Shown piece by piece: positions 46,200 to 58,249 of a stretch of 64,000 bases of DNA; within the stretch, counting starts at the first letter, position 1; every line of letters begins with the position of its first letter. The position numbers were made by a program, and so were the translations under genes. The DNA is from Lunularia cruciata (lineage: Eukaryota; Streptophyta; Marchantiopsida; Lunulariales; Lunulariaceae), in contig OX419757.1 of NCBI GenBank assembly GCA_948567375.1, positions 18,910,001 to 18,974,000 on the forward strand, written 5' to 3'. The notes below the pieces were generated by a model. It made no database searches. It saw nothing but the letters and a program-made list of their open reading frames with translations, and was not told the origin of the DNA.

Positions 46200-48261
46200 T
46201 GAAAACTATAACACTGTAGAGTCTCCAGTCTGACGAGCAATGGCAAGGTAGTTCACCGGCTTCTGGATGTAGAGGCTCTTTTGGCGTGGGAGGAGCCTGT
46301 ATGGTGCTACGGTGTCCTCGCTGATTCCGATTTGAGAAGCTCGAACGTCTTCCCCGACGAGAGACGTTGCTGGTTTTGGCTGACCCGACCGCCTGACGGG
46401 TTGTTCACTCGTCCCATGCATTTACCGCCAAATTTGGGGACGCTTTCAGCTGAGCAGCCAGGTGGATAGCACCTCCGCTTTTGAGAAGCTAGAGGGCCAT
46501 ACGCGCGGGGGAACGGGACTCTGTCCATGGTCGCAGCGGGATGCGGCTCGTCGCAGGCGACTCCTGCAGTTAAGCGCAAAGGGGAAGAGCGGGCGGGTCT
46601 TTTAAGTGTCGTTCAGGTCGCAGCTTGGTCGTCGCGGGCGAGAAGAAAGTCGATGATGACAGAAATTAAGTTTGAAAAGTAGCTTGAAGAAAAGGAAATT
46701 CTGTTCGACAGATGAGTGGGTTGTAAGGTGAAAGGAGAGCATGACGGGTTACTGAGCGAGGGAAGAGACGCGGACAGTAGTTGTAATAATGGGGAAAGGG
46801 ACGGGCATGGGTTACTGGAAAATCGGCAGATCGACAGACAGTGATGACAGCGGTGGTGGATGGAATATTGATTAGTATTGACGGAACAGAAGAAATTTGG
46901 AGCATCTATGAGTACGATACGAGGAGCAGAAAGCGCCAGGAGGAGCAGAAGCAAATGTGCCCGTCGTCCACTACTTTTTTCTAGGAGTAAAGGGAGAGAG
47001 AAGAGTCCACGCGAGATCGCGGGAAGTCAGACAGAGACACGATTGTGCTCACCTCAGCAGCAGCTTTGTCAAGTTGTATTGGCCTGTCCGTCTTCAAGGC
47101 CAGTGGCGTATCTCCGTCATACGCTGTCTCCAATTCTTTGCCGGCCCACGAGGCTACGGTTGTCAGGTCTATACGGCAGTGAGGTTAAGGGGTCTGCTCA
47201 GCTGCTTCTGCTGTTTTACTCGTCTACTAGATAATCGCAGTGCTGAGTCTCCAGACCCAGTTGTTTCTCGGCCCGCTGTTTGTATGTTCGACGAGAAGAA
47301 ATTATCAATGGCTTTGACTGTGGATTCTGGCCTCGGTAGTCTTTTCTAGTGTTGTTTCAGCTTAGGGCCCCGGGCAGGCTTTTGTGTCCCTCGCGGTCTT
47401 CATCTATCTGTTATCTACCACTTCGTACTTTTGTTGTCTGTTCTACTTGCACCCTGAGGGCCTGAGCTGTCCTCTGAGTTCAACAATCCCTCTATTTCTC
47501 ACCTATCTCAGCATCCACTAACTTCCAGTGACCATTGCAATTCCACTTTGCATTCATCTCAGCGCTGATCACCTAGTCTTATCAGGGAGAGTTGTTGGTA
47601 CTCATTCCACCTCTCTCGCTTTCTCACTCGGAATTTCAGGGACTTTGTTACAGGCTGTGTAATTCCTCTGATTTCATGCCGAGGTGGAGCTAATAAGCCG
47701 TGATCCGCAGCTTGGCTCCTTCAGCATTTCTTTGCGCGCGGCGAGTTTGCTGATTGCTTACAACGCACACTTGTGAGGTGGCCACGAAAAGAGATTGTCT
47801 GGTCTTAAGTTTTCACCGCATCCTTTCTGATTGCCACCGGAATTACTCTATTCGTTCCGAATGTCAGAATCTGCCTCATCCGCATTTAAGAATGATTGAC
47901 TAGCCAGGAGGGCCAGTTCTCAGAACCTCTCACTCTTCCTCTGGAGACCGATAGTCTCAAGACTCATTCCTGCTTCCTCCTCTGCGCTTTTGGGACTCCT
48001 AGGACACCTCAAAGAGGATACGCGGAAAATCACGAGGATCTCGAACCAAAGATGGTTAGGCTTTTCGGACACTCTCGACCGATTCATTCGCCTTCACAGT
48101 AATGACAGGAGCCCATTCAAGGTTCAATGAACTGTAGATCCCAACGATGTTGGTGTCAATCATCTGCTCTTGATACTGTGCAGTGTATCTAGTAAGTCCA
48201 ATCAGGTTGAGGCCAACCGATTTTGCACTTTGAAGGAAAGGAAGGACACAAGCCAGCACTC
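46200..48261 (+). other. GC-richer region upstream of the BTB gene
   Basis: GC content and CpG density rise from about 46200, with several overlapping frames on both strands that share no recognisable domain. Because the BTB gene starts at 48262 on the + strand, this probably holds its promoter and perhaps 5' UTR exons. No clear TATA box or transcription start could be assigned by eye. Confidence 0.4.
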
Positions 48262-49771
48262 ATGCCTTCTCCGTGTGTTGGCTGTCAAAGAACTCTAAAG
48301 TGTAAGTCGCTTGATCGGTATAACAGCTCCGGTACATGTGATAGGGAGCTAAGTTGTCAACGACAGGGCCACAATTTACCGGTGGTGGTTTGCGTAGACT
48401 GTTTCGAGCAGGAAGCAACTGGTAGATACCACGCGGAAGGAGCGCTTGCAGATTTGAAACAGGAGATTATCGAGAAGGATCAGGAGATCGTCGCTCTACG
48501 AGAGCGAATGGAACAGATGCAACTGGAGATGGGATTCTTGCGGACATGGGACAATCCTCTGGAAGATCCACATGCTGAGATTGTATTCTACAGCGCAGAG
48601 GGCGAAACTCTACATGCGCATCGTTCAATACTGGTACGTTAAGATCGCCAGACCCTCGAATCCCCCTCAGCGTACTGACGTCCAGAGGTCTCATCATTTT
48701 GCAGCACGAAAACTGGAGTCGTTACGTGTTTGTCACTTGTTTAAGAGTTTACCCACCAGGAAAACTCACTGCTAATACTTTGTTACATTCTTCCCTACTC
48801 TCTGGTCTTGCTACTGCGTCCAAAAGGTCCTCTAGTAGAACTTCTCTTTCACGCCCACCTGTTTCTGATTACTCACTTTTGAACTTTAGAGTGCTTTTTT
48901 GCATCATGCCGCGGGAAGGACATTATCCTGGACGGGTATCAGCCTGTTCGGGATCTGTTCTGAAGTGCCAGCTTCGCATTATGAGGGCTTATCAATTTCG
49001 TTAAAAAAAAACCCGGCCCATCCAATATTTCCAGGGATATGGAGCAGGTCATACACCTTTTACTGACTGCAAGCGAAAACCTTGGTCGACCAACCTCTGT
49101 GTGCTCGTTAGTATTTTCAAGTTGCCTGAAGAGATGGGTTGAGCTGGACGACTATCGGCCAAGCTGGAAACTCGTTCCGCATCTTTTCACACAAAGGCAG
49201 CTTGTTGTACCTTTATTACATAACGTGAAATTTTGTGTAGGTAGTTCTTTACGCTTCACGTGGCCATTTGGCTGACAAGTGATGTTTTGACTTACAGATG
49301 AGCAAGTCTCCAGTGTTCAAATCAATGCTTCTGGCCGATTTGAAGGACGGGAGGTCGGGTGTGCTTCATTTGGATGACATGCCGGCTGGAGCTTTGCGCG
49401 CGTTCCTCAACTTTCTCTATTTTGCCACGGCAAGTGACGCGGACTTGAAAGTGCATGGGGGCCACTTGCTTGCGGCAGCCCATAAATTTGACATCCCGCC
49501 GCTTAAGATTATGGCTGAGAAGTATATTGTGGATAATCTTATTACTCAGGAAAACGCTGTATCTTTCCTCGAGCTGGGAAGTTTATGCAACTCCAAGCCC
49601 ATCAAGGACGCTACCACGAAACTCATAGCAATCAACTACGAAGCTTTTCTATCGAGAAGTGACTATAATATGCTCGTACAGAGGGATCCTGGGGTGGTGA
49701 TTGAGTTTTATGAGGAGCTTGTACAGAGGCTACGTAAAACTTTGAAGCTGCACGGGCTGATAGACGATTGA
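48262..49771 (+). CDS. BTB/POZ domain protein, At4g08455-like, two exons (48262-48633, 49298-49771)
   Basis: Probable substrate adaptor for a cullin-3 ubiquitin ligase. Exon 1 starts at the first in-frame ATG and encodes C-V-G-C (residues 5-8), C-V-D-C (44-47), a charged coiled coil (about 58-94) and the start of the BTB domain, AEIVFYSAEGETLHAHRSIL. The intron 48634-49297 (664 bp) has GTACGT at the donor and TTACAG at the acceptor, phase 0. Exon 2 resumes with MSKSPVFKSMLLADLKDGRS and GALRAFLNFLYFA, the rest of the BTB fold, then a BACK-like helical tail (LAAAHKFDIPPLKIMAEKYI) to the TGA. The total is about 281 residues. The layout (N-terminal Cys pairs, coiled coil, C-terminal BTB) matches plant At4g08455-type proteins, which are usually near 240-270 residues. 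It is intact and is the only clear host gene here. Confidence 0.9.
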
Positions 49772-52700
49772 ATGAGCTACCACGTGGTATAGACTTAGCG
49801 GCAGATGGTAGACAGTAGAAGACACTGTCTATGGGGGAGTGTAAGGTCTTCTCTCCGGAACTCTCGAGTCCGTCTACCGACATGAAGCCTGCGAAGGTTG
49901 CATCGGAGTCGAGGAAAGCACTTCTTTCCCTGCGCCTCTAGCACGCGTCGATTAGTCGGAGGATTCCGATATCCGCTTGTGACGGATGAGTCTCAAGCTC
50001 AAATTGTATCATACATGTTTACCACAAATTCTGTAGGAAATTCCTGCTCAATGTTACCCAAGATTACGTCATTCAGTTTGACCGAACTCTTCTCTCAGCA
50101 CTCAGAGCAGACGAATGTTCGGTAGAAACTCAGGGTATGCCTTTGAGTCGTAGAATGACGATATGTCATGAGATCAAATCAGATAGTGGTAGCAATTTTG
50201 ATACTACATCCACTAGGAAGCCTGTAAGGTTCTACGACTAGAACAGACAGATTGGACAAGCTTGTTGATCTCGAAGCGCAGTAAGCTGTAGATTGTTGTG
50301 TATAATTTATTGTGTTTCCAAGAAGTGACGAGTATGTCCCTGTAATTTAGTAGCTACAACGTAACCAGCAAATCAGTCTCTCTTGAGTCACGAGAGATAG
50401 GACAGGAGTGTTGGTCATGTTTTTCGAGTAATGAACCTATTTAATTCTGGGTCCTTGGTAAAATTACATACGAGCAAACCATTAAATGTGTTCGGCATTC
50501 ATATGAGGCTTTGCAAATTTTTGTGCCGTGTGACTTTCTGCTCTTTGCGCTGGTTTTGAACTCGACATTCGGAGGTTAAAACTCATTTGCCTCTGAAGTG
50601 GTATAGCCGTGTGAATGTCTCCGTCGTGGTCCGAGTAGGTCCGTGCCACGTTAACCGGCTGCAAATTGCTTCTAATAATCCAGCTTGAAAGTGCCGCCGT
50701 ACGGATTTCACGCCAAGGTTTTACTGGGCTGGTACAAAAGATAAGTTGGTACAAAACAGAATGTCCAATCGCACAGATAGAGGTGGGGGTGCGATGAACC
50801 ACGTCCTGCACATTGATGTAACGTGGAACAATATATGTCACTGACACAAGTGGCTTACATCAAGCATCATAGTACGAAGGTGCCGCTTATGTGAAGGATG
50901 TTCTGATATGAACTACTCTCACATGTTGTGCTAGCCGTATCTTCTGCTGAGCTCTACGAATGCACCATACCTAAACTCAATCAGTCACACTATTTGTTTG
51001 GATCCATGATCTCTTAACATATATGTCAGAGTAGGCTAAATAGGTTCGAATCAGATGCGTACCACGGACATGGATGTAGAGATTTTGACTATACTTCACA
51101 AACCAATTGCAAAAGAGCAAATTCATAACAGGGAAACTCTTTTTTCATCGGATCCCGAATACTTCAGGCAGCTAACGCTAAAGCTGATACTGAGTTCTCC
51201 TGATCTTGAGTGCAGATCTCGATAGGGCTAATGTTCTCCTGCTGGAGACGTATCCATGATGAAAGAGTCTGGGGTCTTTGATCGATGCCCCAGATTTCAG
51301 ACACCACTATTGTATCACTCGTCTGGGATATCGTGCTGGTCGACCGCAAGGAATCACTTTCTTAAATTTATAGGTAGTGAGGAACAGGAAGGTTTAACAG
51401 AATCGACGCGCGTCTGTATAAACTCGCATTTCCAGGGGCCTGGAAACAAGGATGCTACTCTTTATGGGACCTAGCAGAATCCCTAGCAAAACAAGGTCAC
51501 TGTACCGCTGCAAAAGGGAAATGGTGGCACCAAGGATTCCTTGAATCTTAATTACACAATCCAGACGTGTAATACCAATACCAGAAACGCCATTCTAGTT
51601 TGCGACACCCGTGCAGGACAGAGGTGGCTCGAGAGGGTAACAACACGCTTCTAAACAGTGTGTCCACTATCCACCACAGTGACCCGCCCACTCAACGATT
51701 GAGTGATTCGGGAAACAAGCGAGGGAAAAGTTGCTCACCCGTGCATATACAAGCGGATGGTGTCATCAATCTATCTACATATGAGGCAGAGCGGGGGCCG
51801 GAGACAGACAGAGAAAGAGGTCAATGTGGTGCTATCCAAAACTAACTCTCTCGCTGGACAATTGTCATTTTACCGTCTAGCGTATCTGGATGGATCGGTC
51901 GTTCTGATTTCCGATTGTTCTAGCAGTCTACTGTAGTTTAGATTATGGCAGTTCCTACTGCCCTAATCTATGAAGGGTAAAGGCTAGGGGTTGCCTCGTC
52001 ATAATTCGAGTAGCGACAGACGAGGAAGGCTGCTGTGTCCGCTCTGCAGCTGCAAGGACTGATCATGACCTGCGGCCAAATTGTTCTGTTTTGAGGAATA
52101 GATATAGCACCTCAAGGTGAACGAATTGACTCATAGGGAAGGGGAGGCGGGTCCCAGAATTTCGTTCGCTCGTTCGTTGGTAAAGAGCTCCTAATGCTGG
52201 GCCAATGCCCGAGCAGCCCCTCCCAACTTCCAAGGAGAAGGATACCAACCCCGAGCCTCCACCACGTGTGCGGGCAACGAGAGATCATTGGAACAGGCCA
52301 ACGTCTCTCACCATTGCTCGCAACTCCCATGGCCGCCCAACGTCCATGGCTACTAACCCAAAGTGCGAGTTGCCCTGCAGCGGCCTACTGCAGGATAGCA
52401 GGCGGAGTAAGGCTGACTGGGTGGCTGCTGGCGATTCGAACCTTATTGGGTGTAATTATCATGCTGTCATGAAATGTCACTAGGCACTAGACTGCCTCGA
52501 TTTTCGTTCCCTCCATCAGTCCTGCCAAGACATGACTTCCGTATGTTTATCCATCTCTCCTGTTCCCTGTCTCGACTTGATGAAAATACGGTAACGGTAG
52601 ACTGTTCTCCAACGTTTATTCTCCAAGGTGGTTCATTCCCCTTCCATGATGTAAGATTGACTGTTCTGCTGAAAGAGCTTACAAGTTAGCAACACGCAGG

Positions 52701-52943
52701 AGTTTCGTATATAGATGCTTACTTAGATCTTGAAAATAGCGCTAAGGTGTGCACGAGCTTCGGGTTCGCACATTCAAGTATGAGTGTTTGACAATTTGTA
52801 ACAAAGTTATCTTTGACGACAAATAGTTTGCAGACAATGCACAATTTAGGAGTATAAATCGGACCCTTTTTTACTTTTTTTTGGCAGAGAATGCAAGTCT
52901 TCCTGGGAGTAAGCAAAATGATTTTATCATGATCATGCACGTG
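49772..52943. other. Intergenic, no gene recognised
   Basis: The BTB 3' UTR probably occupies the first few hundred bases (AATAAT-poor; TATAATTTATTG near 50300 could serve polyadenylation). A GC-rich block at 52130-52480 has overlapping open frames on both strands but no recognisable domain. Confidence 0.5.
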
Positions 52944-53099
52944 ACAGGATTAAGCTAAAAGATATGGAGAGCTGTCAAGAATCTATATTATGAATTGATG
53001 AGAATGGGGAGGATATAAACAACAGGATTAAGCTAAAAGATATGGAGAGCTGTCAAGAATCTATATTATGAATTGATGAGAATGGGGAGGATATAAACA
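52944..53099 (+). repeat. Exact 78-bp tandem duplication
   Basis: Copies at 52944-53021 and 53022-53099 begin ACAGGATTAAGCTAAAAG and are identical as read. It is the second exact young duplication in the window. Confidence 0.93.
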
Positions 53100-53173
53100 A
53101 TAGGGGTTTCAGAAATAGTTATACTGAGCTCTATATATTTTCATATAGATTATTACAAAACATTGACTAAATT

Positions 53174-53275
53174 AGTATGGGGTGCAAAGTGTTGCTAAAT
53201 CAGTATGGGGTGCAAAGCGTTGGCTAAAATCAGTATGGGGTGCAAAGCGTTGAGTAAATAAGTATGGGGTGCAGG
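53174..53275 (+). repeat. Four-copy 29-bp minisatellite
   Basis: AGTATGGGGTGCAAAGCGTTG or a close variant starts at 53174, 53202, 53232 and 53261, with spacers of about 8 bp. Confidence 0.9.
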
Positions 53276-53859
53276 CCAGGAGCAAAAGGTCACACTAGGG
53301 AGTTCCTTATTATTGGCACACTCCATCTGATGTGGTTCACAGAAAACAAGGGATATGGAGTTTTCCATTGTCACAATGTAATGTATTAATGACATATGAC
53401 CGTTAATAAAGTGCCTCGTTTAGGTTAGGGTGAACGTGGTAGCCATGGAAGGAGGGCAATGGAAGCGACGTATGAGAACACAAATGACCGAGAAAATTGA
53501 TTATGGAGTCGGGAGATTTGTGCACGAGTTGGAAAAATAAACAAGGAGGATGAGAATGAGAAAATTGACAACGGAGTGTGAAGATTTGAGTGCGGGTTGT
53601 GTGAAGATTGGGAGGGGGAGTGAATTTTTTTGAAGCTTGATCCAAAATACTCAATTTCATTATTAAAAAATTCCTTCTTCTAGTATTAGTTACGAAATGT
53701 TTCTTATCTTATTCTCTTGTGTAATGTGCAAAGAATAGAGATTGAAGTAAGAAGTGTAGAGCATGCCAAGAAGGTGTTATTTTTGGTGATTCAAGGATCA
53801 AGCCAAGGAGTAGAACATGCCAAGAGGGAGCATGTGTATAGAACTAACTAGAAATATTA
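53276..53859. other. Intergenic, no gene seen
   Basis: GA-rich stretch (53440-53640) with a minus-strand open frame that reflects composition only. A short direct repeat GCCAAG-AAG...CATGCCAAGA occurs near 53765 and 53817. Confidence 0.5.
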
Positions 53860-55138
53860 GAAAAATTATACAATGGATTTTTCGATTAGATTTGGAGATT
53901 TTGCAGCAAAGATTAGAAGATGAAGATGAAGACTAAGATGACGACAAAGAAGTAGAAGGAGATTTAGATATGGTAGATTTATTGATTAGTGGGTGTGCGT
54001 ATGCACATACTCATTGATACTTGGAATCACAAGTTACTTATCCTCATAGTCAAGAATTTGTGATATAGTATTTTAGAAATCTTGATGTGAATGCCTTTTG
54101 CTTTCTTACTGGAATGGAGGTTGATTCTTTCCCAACATTAGTAGATTTGATTAAAATGCACACTATTTTTTAGAAAAACTATAAAAGGGAGAAAATACAT
54201 TTGCGGATCCAAGTAGCTCTAGCTCTGGATAGATTTGGGCATTAGTGCAAGTTCAACAATTGCCTTAATAGACAAAGTTATGATTGCCATATTAGATTTG
54301 ATGAGGCGTCAAGTTGCATGGATTGAGCACAAGGAGAGAAAGAGGATATCCGTAGTTTTTGTACAAAAAGGTTTCCTTGGTTGTGTTGGTTTGGTAGATG
54401 GAACACTGTTTCCTCTTGCAGCTTGACCCATTATAGATGGAGAAATCTATTTCAGCCAAAAGGGTCAAGTGATTTGTGATTATAAAAGAGTATTATACAT
54501 TTTACTAGAGGTAAGTTTTATATTTTGTTTTGTTCTTTTGTTTAATGTATTGGTGCGCCTCTTTGTATATTTGCAAGATTTTATTAAAGGTATGATTTGA
54601 TTTGTTTATTTTGCATGAATGTTATTGTCATGACTATGTCACAACATGACTTGTTTGAAAAAATCATCATTGTGTAATGATTTGAACCAAAGAAGGGGAT
54701 GCTGTAGTTTTGAGGCAAAAGAGTACCTTTTAGGTGATTTTGGTTATGTACCCATGCATCACCTAGTCCCAGCTTTCAAGCATGCCCAATCAAAGGACAA
54801 GCAAGAGTTCAACAAATATTTGGTGAAGGCAAGGGTGATAAATGAGCATTGTATAGGAGTATTGACAGCTAAATGGCATTCTCTTTCTGAGCTAAGAGTG
54901 CAACTTAAAGACAATAGTAGAAATGCATATTTGTTAAAGTGGATTTCAATGTGTATTATTTTACATAAATTTTTAATCAATAGGTCAGATGTTTGATTGG
55001 AAGACTATGGCAGATTTATAGAGGAAACTCAAATAGACTTGGAAATGTCTTTGTATAGAATAGAACTTGGTAGTAAAAAAAGTAGATCAAGGATGATGCA
55101 ACAATGCTTTGCTCATCACCTCAATGATATACCTAAAT
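53860..55138 (+). pseudogene. PIF/Harbinger (HARBI1-like) transposase remnant
   Basis: The DDE nuclease of PIF/Harbinger DNA transposons. Pieces in order: an acidic N-terminus (DEDEDEDDDKEVEGDLDM, about 53916), REKIHLRIQVALALDRFGH (about 54190-54243), then after a frameshift ISASSTIALIDKV. GCVGLVDGTLFPL has the first catalytic Asp (54397), LLGDFGYVPMHHLVPAF the second (54735), and INEHCIGVL the Glu (54844). RVQLKDN and LHKFLINRSDV close the domain. A region near 54512-54640 (starting GTAAGTTTT) could be an intron. Stops and at least two frameshifts make it dead. No terminal inverted repeats were located. Confidence 0.88.
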
Positions 55139-57572
55139 GAGTTTCTCTATAATAAATTATTTATGCTTTAACTCTTCATATATGGTAATATTTCTTGTAT
55201 TTTATCCCATTATCATATCCATATCCCTCGACAAACACCAAGTTTACAATAATGTATGTTCCTCCCTTGACCATGCCACAATCTTATGTAAAATTTCAAG
55301 AAGGTGTTGGGGACACCATGTGTAGATTTGTACGTGCCGGGTGTCACCCAATTTATGCTCAAAGTCATTGAATGGCACTACATGTTCCACAATTTACACT
55401 CAAAGGCATTGGATGGAATCAAGTGTTGCCCTATTTAAGGTCAAAGTTGTTGGATGGCATTGGGTGACACCTAGTGTTTATAAGAAGACAAATATTAATA
55501 TAGGTTTTTTAGGGTGGCACCGGCCAATGCTTAAGGGTAGATGTTGGTGGGCGTTGAGAGCCGCCTGCTAGCATGTTCAAATTTGGTTGGTGCCCATTGG
55601 TGCTCAATTGCCTTGTGTGTTGGCACACAAAGGTGCTTGGGCTGCTTCTTCTCTAAAGTAACTGTTGGGTGTGCCGGTTGGCAATGTGGCATGATGCATG
55701 TTGCAATTGGTTGGCGGTGATGATTCTAACTTTTGCTTCCCAAATTTGGGTCTTTCCACTCAAATAAAAATTTAGTTAGGATGGATGGATATACATAAAC
55801 CTTAAACCGTAAACCCTAGACCCTATATAAACCTTCCTCTTACACATATGTTTTACATTTTTGGAATCAAGATATTTTGTGGAGTCATTTGGCAAGAACC
55901 AATTCACACTTGAGCTTCATGGATGTTTGAAGGAGGAGGGTGTAGTTCATAATTTTTTAGAATTTTTGAGTTTCAAAGGGTGTCCTTGTTCAATTTCAAG
56001 TGCTATTTGAGTTTCTGGGCAAAACAAGAAGTTTGAGTTGGGGAGGCAAGGGGAGGATGGCGGAGGGTTCAAGAGAGTTTTTCTATTTGAAGACAAGTTT
56101 ACTCAATCTTCATTTTGGGACCAAAATTCAAAATCTCATATGAGAGGAGAGGAGGATTTGAAATTGGGAAGGAGAGGAGAGGATTTAGGAGTAGTTTCTG
56201 AACACAAGTGAGAAGGGAGAGGAGAGCAAGGAACAAAAATTATTAATTGTTCATACATTTACATGTCCATGGTAGAATTATGGGGTTATGAGAAGATTGT
56301 TGATGGTTCAAACATGAGAAATACTCAAGAAGGAGGTTGGTTAATTGGATTTCATACCATTCAACACCCAATGAACTTCATCAAATGGTGCTGGCTCAAT
56401 AAACATCATATTTGAATTGCTATAATTGGAATTAGGGAAGTTGATCCCAATGTATTTGCCCTCAAAATTACACTTTAGTACCCTCATCTAGAGGTATTAT
56501 TCTGGCCTTCTTAAGTTCTTTTTCTCCATTTCATTGTAGTCTTTTGCACTATTTTTGTATTTCTCCCCTTTTAAGTGTCACAATTATCAATGCCTATGGG
56601 AATCACCTGGTGGCAACTATGTTTGTCATGTAGTGCCATCTTGCACCATCCCATGTCTATAGGTGTTACTTTGCATCACCTAAAATTTAAACTTTTTTGT
56701 CCTATAATGCCTATGAGTGTCACTTGGTGCCACCAAAACCTTTTTGTTTGTAAAACCTTATCCCGCAACGGTGCTCAATGTAGCTACATCTTGGTGGTAA
56801 TGTTAGTGGGCATCTAAATCTAGCTTTGGGTGTTGACCTGCACTCTATGTTGTGACATACCATGCTTGGCACCAAGGCAACTATTTGGTAGCATCGACGG
56901 GTGTTGCCCTGCGGCAATCCCACTCTCAAACCTTGCCCCGCAATACTTGTCCAATTGTTTCCTATCTCAATGTGCCGTCAAGTGGCACCCAACATCTTCC
57001 TATGTGAGGATTAAAGTTAAAGATATTTTTTCTTGGTGGTTTTTGTTGGTTCTTCTATGTAGTGAGTTCTTGAGTACTTGGGACAAGAATTCTTGCACAA
57101 GGTTGGTGAAAGGAAGACAAATTGACCATGGATATAGTTAGAGATTCACCGGCCATGCTAAGGGGGAGGACACAAAGATGGAGTACTGTTCCTTACACCA
57201 CTGTTTTAGATTGGTTTCCACAAAGAGACAGGTTGCAAAAAGGTATCTTACAAGGTAATGCATGTATCATGGTTTTAGTGCATTCTTCCAATTGATGGGT
57301 GCACTTATGGAACCAACTATTAGGCCCAACATTGTACATGGGTATTTGCTTCTCAACACCAAGATGAAGTTGAGGAGATCTGGAGTGGAGGATTATGATT
57401 GGGAGGAGTTAGTATTTAGAGCTATCATTGCTTAGGTGGGGAGTTTACAAAGCAAATTGAGTGTACCTAAGGGGCACAAGTTCAAAGTTACCTTCCTTGG
57501 ATTGATACTTACTCATCTCTTTGTGGAGAGAGGTTTTATTCCTAAGGAAGAAGTGATGTACTTGAGTGATGG
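55139..57572. other. Repeat-like region without recognised gene; GGTGCC/GGCACC-rich segments
   Basis: Segments 55330-55580 and 56570-56990 are rich in GGCACC/GGTGCC and CACTTGGTGCCACC words, also seen at 61360-61680. A telobox-like TAAACCGTAAACCCTAGACC and a TATATAAACC box occur at 55805-55830, which would suit an LTR promoter. At 57300-57560 the + strand reads GVEDYDWEELVFRAIIA and KFKVTFLGLILTHLFVERGF, protein-like but of no family I know. The gypsy LTR interrupts it at 57573. Confidence 0.4.
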
Positions 57573-57972
57573 TGTAAAAGACCGAGACCAAGGAGAGAAA
57601 TAAGATAATGGAAACTCACATTGTGACACTTGAATGTGAGAAAACTCCAAATGCCTAGCATGAGATTAGGCTCTTGTATTTATAGGGATCATACAAGGCT
57701 CTTGAGAAGCTTCCTTGAGCAGCTTTCTTGGAGTACAAGCCAAGGTAATTAAGAAGCTTCTCAAGAAACTTCCTTCTAGGAGCTGCTTACTTGGCGTGCA
57801 AGCTAAGTTAGTTGGAAAGTTCTAGAAGCTACCTACTTGGAGTGCAAGCTAAGATAGCCGTGAAGTTTTCCAAGAAGTTTCCTAGATACTTCTAGAATAT
57901 TCTAGGTTAATTTTTTTTATTTGCTACTTTGTTAGCCATATTAACTTTGTTGCTAAACTCCATATTGTTACA
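57573..57972 (-). repeat. 3' LTR of gypsy G2 (400 bp)
   Basis: It shares its order and edges with the LTR at 7954-8364, in the same orientation, including the AAGCTTC blocks and CTCCAAATGCCTAGCATGAG. No primer site adjoins its left edge, and a polypurine tract adjoins its right edge, so it is a 3' LTR. Confidence 0.9.
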
Positions 57973-57984
57973 TATTCCTCCACC

Positions 57985-58200
57985 GCTAGTTGGTGACGTC
58001 CTTGTTGCCAATGAAGCTTTGAACTCTTGGATGGAAAGTTGTGAATTCTGGAGATGAGAAAGAGGTTCCCATGTGGCATCATGAACGAAGTAGCTTTTCC
58101 AAAGAACATTGTACTCCGTATGTTGTCGACGGCTTTGTTGAATGTGGCAATGTGCAAGGATACGATCAACTTTGTACTCCTTATGATTATTGATAGGGAT
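57985..58200 (-). pseudogene. Chromodomain at the integrase C-terminus
   Basis: The minus-strand frame reads EYKVDRILAHCHIQQSRR, then EYNVLWKSYFVHDATWEPLS and LSIQEFKASL. This is a full chromodomain, with Tyr, Trp and Trp at the three aromatic-cage positions, a fold that binds methylated histone tails (usually H3K9) and steers chromoviruses to heterochromatin. It is open here, although the linker to the integrase core is frameshifted. Confidence 0.88.
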
Positions 58201-58249
58201 AAGAGGAGGGGAAGGTTGGACTCAAGAGGAAAAAGAAAAGGGGTTAGGA

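Noticed and set aside
46206-46954. Overlapping minus-strand frames upstream of the BTB gene as coding exons
   Set aside because: Open frames appear on both strands in a GC-richer stretch, with no domain. More likely promoter or 5' UTR sequence.
48302-48397. A first intron inside BTB exon 1 (GTAAGT donor)
   Set aside because: The only phase-compatible acceptor that I see (48397) would remove the C-V-D-C pair that fits the family, and the unspliced frame is open. Kept as a check, not as the model.
52431-52442. GATTCGAACC, the reverse of a tRNA B-box, as part of a tRNA or SINE
   Set aside because: No T-stem pairing around it, and no A-box at the right distance on either side.
53174-53275. CRISPR-like array
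   Set aside because: Spacers of about 8 bp, only four copies and a eukaryotic context. It is an ordinary minisatellite.
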